The notes under the pieces were generated by a model. That model was given only the letters and a program-made list of their open reading frames with translations. It searched no databases and was not told the DNA's origin. The position numbers and the translations under genes are program-made. Shown piece after piece: positions 60,201 through 64,000 of a stretch of 64,000 bases of DNA. The first letter of the stretch is position 1, and each line of letters begins with the position of its first letter. This DNA is from Phaeoceros laevis (lineage: Eukaryota > Anthocerotophyta > Anthocerotopsida > Notothyladales), in NCBI GenBank assembly GCA_049999765.1, contig JBNGIQ010008489.1, positions 31,386 through 95,385 of the forward strand, given 5' to 3'.

Positions 60201-60777
60201 GGAGCATGGAAAAAACCTTGAGTTCAAACTACAACAAGCTCTGAAGGAATTGCAAGAGTTGAGGGTACATGAGAAGTGTTCAGGACACGGACAAGGACAG
60301 AGTACTGCAGCGGAGCTTTTCCAAGCGCAACTAGATATTTCTAGACTTGCGATTGAGCAACTGATGGAGACTGAGAGAAGAGCCCTAGAAGCATCCCTAC
60401 AGAGCCTTCAGGCAGAAAAGAGCTTGTTGTTTGACAACAATGCTAGAAAGAATCTCTATGAGGCTGCAGAGAATTATCCTTCTTCAAGTCGCTTCTTTGG
60501 TCTTGAGTCAAATGCACCAAGTACAAAGTTTGACAACGATTATGATGCTTACGATGATTATGAGAGAAATGCTTTGACTGTGCAAGACAAAAGAAACCTC
60601 AAAGGAAAAGAACACTTAAGAGGTGAAAATATTCAACATCTTCAAGGCAACCGATATGTTGTATCTAGTCCTAGAAGGTCGTATTTAAACTCTGCGAAAT
60701 CAACTTCGGGCCGTGACAAATATGTACAGGTCAGCTTGATATTTCCAATTCTAAAGCTGACTCTATGTCGTCCCTAA
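54219..60777 (+). CDS. NT-C2 domain protein with giant repeat-built coiled coil
   Basis: Exons 54219-54281, 54415-54612, 54723-54845, 54973-55010, 55129-55186, 55316-55501 and 55576 onward join with matching phases to about 1,955 residues. The first four encode an NT-C2 (EEIG1/EHBP1-type) domain: ERITFKFSFRATQ, VPKGCNKLVVSM, CSWSETV, GSTHSDIIGEAEMDVAVL, NCMAGTVLHV, VQCITP, in the family order. The rest is almost all heptad coiled coil in one exon of over 5 kb, with three related blocks followed by four repeats of about 205 residues. Plant relatives are annotated as myosin-heavy-chain-like or USO1-like. The domain binds membranes or small GTPases in animals, so a tether linking membrane to a cytoskeletal or organelle partner is inferred. 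The C-terminus is unsettled: a CAG/GTCAGC donor at 60729-60730 may splice to an exon near 60905; otherwise it ends at 60777. The gene is much more AT-rich than the others here. Confidence 0.82.
55660..56880 (+). repeat. First internal coiled-coil repeat family (three copies)
   Basis: The translation repeats a block of the form VE.L...(I/V)G(R/K).E.QIK.(F/Y)..., beginning near 55660, 56052 and 56662. Alternating with it is a block of the form LE..DLEKQL..AL....(H)..ELREQLAEK, also in three copies. DNA identity is low, so the copies are old. Confidence 0.75.
56968..59440 (+). repeat. Second internal coiled-coil repeat family (four copies of about 205 aa)
   Basis: Units start near 56968, 57583, 58186 and 58817. 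Each begins with a L(I/V)M.V.S(R/K)DE motif, then (E/K)(G/H)(R/Q)LTK.Q..EL, ..LE..LE.QL.HS.EDR(R/K)Q..SH.D(V/M)LQ, (E)IESKVD.L.KAR..LE.RL and a short acidic linker, followed by a NxEARL...E.EN segment and a LE..(V/I)..LS segment. A partial fifth unit reaches about 59440. Spacing is about 600-630 bases. Confidence 0.88.
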
Positions 60778-61889
60778 TTATACCTCTATCTTAAGTATCC
60801 TTGTCACATGTGTCATGCAACATTGTGTCTGACACAATTACTAGTAGCATTAGGCTTGAATATTTTATGAATAATATAATGGTTGATATTCTGCAAATAA
60901 TAGGTGTGGAATAGGCAGTTGTACTCTCATCCACTAAGCCATGAGGTTATCCTTGGACCGTTGAGGCACCATCAAGAGGTGAATGACTTCGTGCCAATAC
61001 TATGCTTTACATTCAGTTTTTTTATGGTGCCTAATATTATTTTGTGCTTGTTGCAGTGTTTATACTATCTTGATGAACTTCAGTACTTGTGGTTAAAATT
61101 TAGAGGCCTCGCTGAGTCATAACGCAAAATCACTGTTGAGGTAATCAATTATGTAGAAGGTTTTTATTTATCCATGTTACAGGAAAGCATGTTTTACTAC
61201 TGGATATGTTAATAACAACTTATATTCATAAGCTCATAGGGGTTTTCCTTAAAATAATAATAACATAAAGCAGCATTATATTCATTCGAATTCAACAGAG
61301 CTGCATTTAGATCAAAATCATGTATTTTATTAATTGAATGAGTTATTGTTATTTAAATTTAAAGACCGTTTTAAAGCTTGCTATTAAACACAAAAAATTG
61401 TCATTCAAGCACAGATGAATGAGTCGGATACATTTGGTATAAGTATACCTTCACCGTCATAACTGGTTCCTGCAAATGAGGCAAAGTGCTAGTTAAGTCT
61501 CCGGATAGGCATGGTTTTCCTTTACCTCATATGGTGATTTCACACTTCTTACAATAAGGTACTTATTGCCCAAAAGAATAACTAGTTCATGCACCCTAAA
61601 CTCTCTGCAAACATATGTATGAAGCAAGAGCCTTCTACTATGTCACCTTTAAGCGATTCTCTCTTTACGACCCTTGAATGAAGTTGCCTGCCCTGCTGAA
61701 CAGTACTACCACCTGCACAATGAAGCTGAGCGCATGCATGCTTTAAAACCCGATGTGCATGCTTTCAATTGGCCACACTTAGATAGCAGTTGCCCACAAA
61801 TGTGTCGAATGCCAACAACACAGCTAAGCTGCATAGTAAGTCCCAAGTATACTATAGGATCCCCTCATCTGAAAGGGGAGTTCTCTTAG
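60778..61889. other. 3' flank of the NT-C2 gene, AT-rich
   Basis: May contain one more exon of the preceding gene: a frame at 60905-60980 (WNRQLYSHPLSHEVILGPL) follows a TAATAG acceptor and ends near a GTGAAT donor. The rest shows no supported gene. Confidence 0.4.
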
Positions 61890-62040
61890 ATTAGGCTGCC
61901 TAGCAAAAGTGAGCGACACAGGGGAGGTAAGCGAATTAGGCGGCCAAGTACAGTATGCGGAATAGTAAAGTTAGGCGGCTTAACTAAGTGAGCAGCATAG
62001 TAAAAGCGGGCGGCCAACACAGAGAGTAGGCGGCAGCAGC
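61890..62040. repeat. Degenerate AGGCGGC minisatellite
   Basis: A TTAGGCGGC / GTAGGCGGC / GCGGGCGGCC-like core recurs about six times, with spacers rich in AAGT(A/G)AG. The array is short and diverged, and stands out by GC content. Confidence 0.65.
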
Positions 62041-62115
62041 CCCCTCCCTACAGGCTGCCTGGGGAAGAGCTGGCTGCGGTGGACAGAAAGCCCAGTTCGG
62101 CTGAGTCTGGTAGGC

Positions 62116-62139
62116 CCCCTAACCAAGTATGGTTAGGGG
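62116..62139. repeat. Perfect 9-bp hairpin
   Basis: CCCCTAACC and GGTTAGGGG pair exactly around a 6-base loop. No run of T follows at once, so it is not an obvious terminator. It lies in a cluster of short repeats. Confidence 0.7.
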
Positions 62140-62208
62140 CACCAGCTTACTTGTAAGTCCTTGGACATCAAAAGTAAAAGATTCTATTGCGCTAAAAGTA
62201 GGCGGCAG

Positions 62209-62345
62209 CAATTTGTAAGTGGATAGCGTGTCTTCCTTCAACTTGGGGGAGCAATGTGTAAGTGGATAGCGTGTCTTCCAACTTGGGGGAGTGCCTGGAT
62301 TCCAGCACTATAGTGCAATGATTCCAGCACTATAGTGCAATTCAT
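62209..62345. repeat. Adjacent short tandem duplications
   Basis: A unit of about 40 bases (TGTAAGTGGATAGCGTGTCT then AACTTGGGGGAG) occurs twice at about 62214-62250 and 62259-62291, and a unit with GATTCCAGCACTATAGTGCAA occurs twice at about 62299-62341. A diverged pair follows at about 62360-62445 (GATAGTAGC(A/G)TGCTC core). Recent slippage or unequal exchange is likely. The AACTTGGGGGAG followed by TG looks like a polypurine tract plus LTR start, and an AATAAA lies at 62555, so 62290-62575 could be a retrotransposon end, but no matching second LTR or target duplication is visible. Confidence 0.7.
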
Positions 62346-62576
62346 TGAGCAAAGTAAACAATAACGATAGTAGCGTGCTCCACCCGTTTATGTAGCGGGT
62401 AAAGATAGTAGCATGCTCTTCTCGCTGTGTAGAGGGTGAATAGATTCCTCCCTGACTGTCGAGGCTGGAAATGTATTCGTACCACAGGCTAATAAGGTAC
62501 CACATAAGCTTGTTAGAGCCTTCCTGGACTCAAGACCTCGCCTGGATGTCAAGCAATAAACACGGCAGGATCCAGT

Positions 62577-63031
62577 TTAGAAAGAATGCACCAGATCCCT
62601 TTGCAGTATGGCAAACGTCGACGTGACGGTGAAACGCGCATCAGCCGCAAAGCCAGCAATGAGCATTATGCGGAGACTGCACCATTTGCCAGCTTGCCAG
62701 GGGAGGCGTTTGAGCGTCATGCTGTTACGACACAACTCAGCAAAGTTGCACAAAGGCATCGGGACATGGGCGGAGAGCCACCCCACTATGTTCCGGAATC
62801 CTGCGCACTGCGGATCATTGTTCATATCCTGAGCAAAATCCCCGGCGCTGCCTCTTTGAGACGGAAGGGATTGGGTGAAGCAGGGAAGAGGACTTCCATC
62901 TCGTTGCTGTCCATCGTCCATTGTGATTTACCAGTCCTTCTCGCCTTCGCTACTGCAGAGAGAGCTTGAATTTTCAGTTGACACGTTATAACAGCATCCA
63001 ACAGAGTCTCTAATTCAGCACGTCCGAACAT
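62577..63031 (-). other. Possible minus-strand coding pieces, unresolved
   Basis: A minus-strand frame starting at 63031 (MFGRAELETLLDAVITCQLK) runs to a GTAAAT donor near 62929. A second stretch near 62600-62835 (DMNNDPQCAGFRNIVGWL) follows a CAG. Both lie downstream of, and in the same direction as, the gene at 63434-63837. Phases do not join cleanly, and a plus-strand frame of similar length (62586-62969) covers the same bases. I cannot say which, if any, is real. Confidence 0.25.
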
Positions 63032-63433
63032 GTAACTTCACCATATGCACGATGACTGACAAAGGCTACAGATTAGGAGAGGAGCAGAGATAGCTGGAAC
63101 ATGCAGCTGTGTGAACAAGCTGCTGACAATGTTTTATTCACTTGAGATACAAATTGTGTATCGCCACCACTGAGTTCCAGACACAACCGAGATACCATTG
63201 ACAAAAATAAGCAGCAGGAGTTGCCATCATCTCCTCTGACATGTGACTTCTGGGCCGAGACAGGGAATAAACAGCTGTTCACACAGTTGACTCTAATCAC
63301 CATGTTTCCCGTTCCAACACAACCGAAGCAGCAAAAAAAGTACTGGAGACAGATTGCCTTCCATCACATCCTTCGGCTGCAAACAACGGATCCATAGCAC
63401 AAGCGAGGCACAAGTCTCTACTGAGAAGCTGCC

Positions 63434-63837
63434 TCAATGCTTTGCGCTGCCTGTCTCAGGCTTTTTGCCAGCTCCCGAAAATGCCCTTTTCCCCCCATAG
63501 ATGAGGAGACCCCAGCCTGCAAGGGAAACGAGCACGAACTGCAGGCAAACATAAATCAGACACCCTTCCATCCTGCCGAGAAAGGCTAACAACGTCCTGA
63601 TGAGAAGCCAGCAAAGGTGGAAACCGTGCTCAAACGTAAGGGCGAAGAACTCAGTTTCAAAGAAGTACATGATTAACCACCACTTACATGCTCTTCCTTC
63701 CACTTGGACGGACTCAAAGGATCTTTCCAAAAGTCGACTTTGGGTGGCTCATCGTGATGACCTGCAGTGTGCAAAGTAACGCATGGCAGCAAAAGTATTA
63801 CAAAACCAAGGCACGCGATGGTGAATTCGGCTGCCAT
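63434..63837 (-). CDS. 84-residue membrane protein, conserved-looking
   Basis: Exon 1 (63688-63837) and exon 2 (63434-63538) join in phase 0 across a 149-base intron with a perfect GTAAGT donor and a CTGCAG acceptor. Residues 1-26 (MAAEFTIACLGFVILLLPCV start) form a signal peptide or membrane anchor. Residues 27-50 are polar, with HHDEPPKVDFWKDPLSPSKW. Residues 51-66 (FVLVSLAGWGLLIYGG) form a second membrane segment, then a short basic tail ending GSAKH. The whole gene is shorter than most gene finders accept. The W, P, D and G pattern looks constrained, but I cannot name the family; organelle inner-membrane or secretory-pathway small proteins have this shape. Bases 63838-64000 would be its promoter. 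Confidence 0.65.
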
Positions 63838-64000
63838 CGAAGTAAACCTTATATGCCTGGTGCACAGCTCAACCTGTCTCTTTCACTGCCACGAGGACAT
63901 AGACTTCAGGGACTTTGCTCACGTCACTCTCAGACACCAACTTAAATCACATTCCGCATCTATTCACAGCCAGCTACTCGCAGAGACTCATTGAACCAAA

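Noticed and set aside
62586-62969. Plus-strand gene of 127 codons
   Set aside because: An equally long minus-strand frame covers the same bases, and neither has domain or splice evidence strong enough to choose.
1-64000. CRISPR array, phage, plasmid, operon or bacterial defence genes
   Set aside because: Spliced plant genes throughout; no regularly spaced repeats with unique spacers, integrase or bacterial gene clusters.

Overview
This window reads as nuclear DNA of a seedless land plant with swimming sperm. The plant markers are an assimilatory nitrate reductase, an STN7-type thylakoid kinase, a BAHD acyltransferase, an LR-type serpin and an NT-C2 coiled-coil protein. The swimming-sperm marker is a complete axonemal dynein heavy chain. 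Introns are mostly 45-150 bp and genes are packed closely. That compactness fits a lycophyte such as Selaginella best; a bryophyte is possible and a seed plant unlikely. The species is an inference, not something read directly.

Layout. 1-660: GGAGGA-rich low-complexity DNA and a CpG-rich direct repeat, then a two-exon serpin (666-1924, +). 2.5-4.2 kb is mosaic: an unrecognised minus-strand coding exon, a tRNA-Ser(UGA), two related exon remnants, a damaged copy of the next gene's 5' part, and an inverted repeat with a polypurine-tract-like end. 4.3-6.8 kb: an 821-aa disordered protein ending in a ZZ zinc finger (+). 7.3-29.6 kb: one minus-strand gene of some fifty small exons encoding an inner-arm dynein heavy chain of the DNAH2 (I1/f beta) class. 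29.7-32.3 kb: poorly resolved plus-strand coding material. 32.7-34.2 kb: BAHD acyltransferase (+). 35.0-38.0 kb: an unrecognised multi-exon minus-strand gene, divergent from an intronless STN7-like kinase (38.25-39.97 kb, +). 40.45-41.54 kb: a decayed copy of the first half of the unrecognised gene, introns included. 41.6-45.1 kb: five-exon nitrate reductase (-).

From about 46.5 to 62 kb base composition turns AT-rich and the DNA is mostly gene-poor, with diverged tandem repeats, hairpins and microsatellites. Its one convincing gene (54.2-60.8 kb, +) encodes an NT-C2 domain split over short exons, then one exon of more than 5 kb encoding a coiled coil built from two families of long internal repeats. 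61.9-62.6 kb is a cluster of short tandem duplications. The right end holds a two-exon gene for an 84-aa membrane protein (63434-63837, -).

The genes do not form a pathway; this is an ordinary eukaryotic neighbourhood. I saw no CRISPR array, phage, plasmid or bacterial operon, and nothing I would call a new defence system. The less described items are the repeat-built NT-C2 protein, the hydrophobic/disordered/ZZ protein, the kinase flanked by a gene and its dead copy, and the small membrane protein at the right edge.
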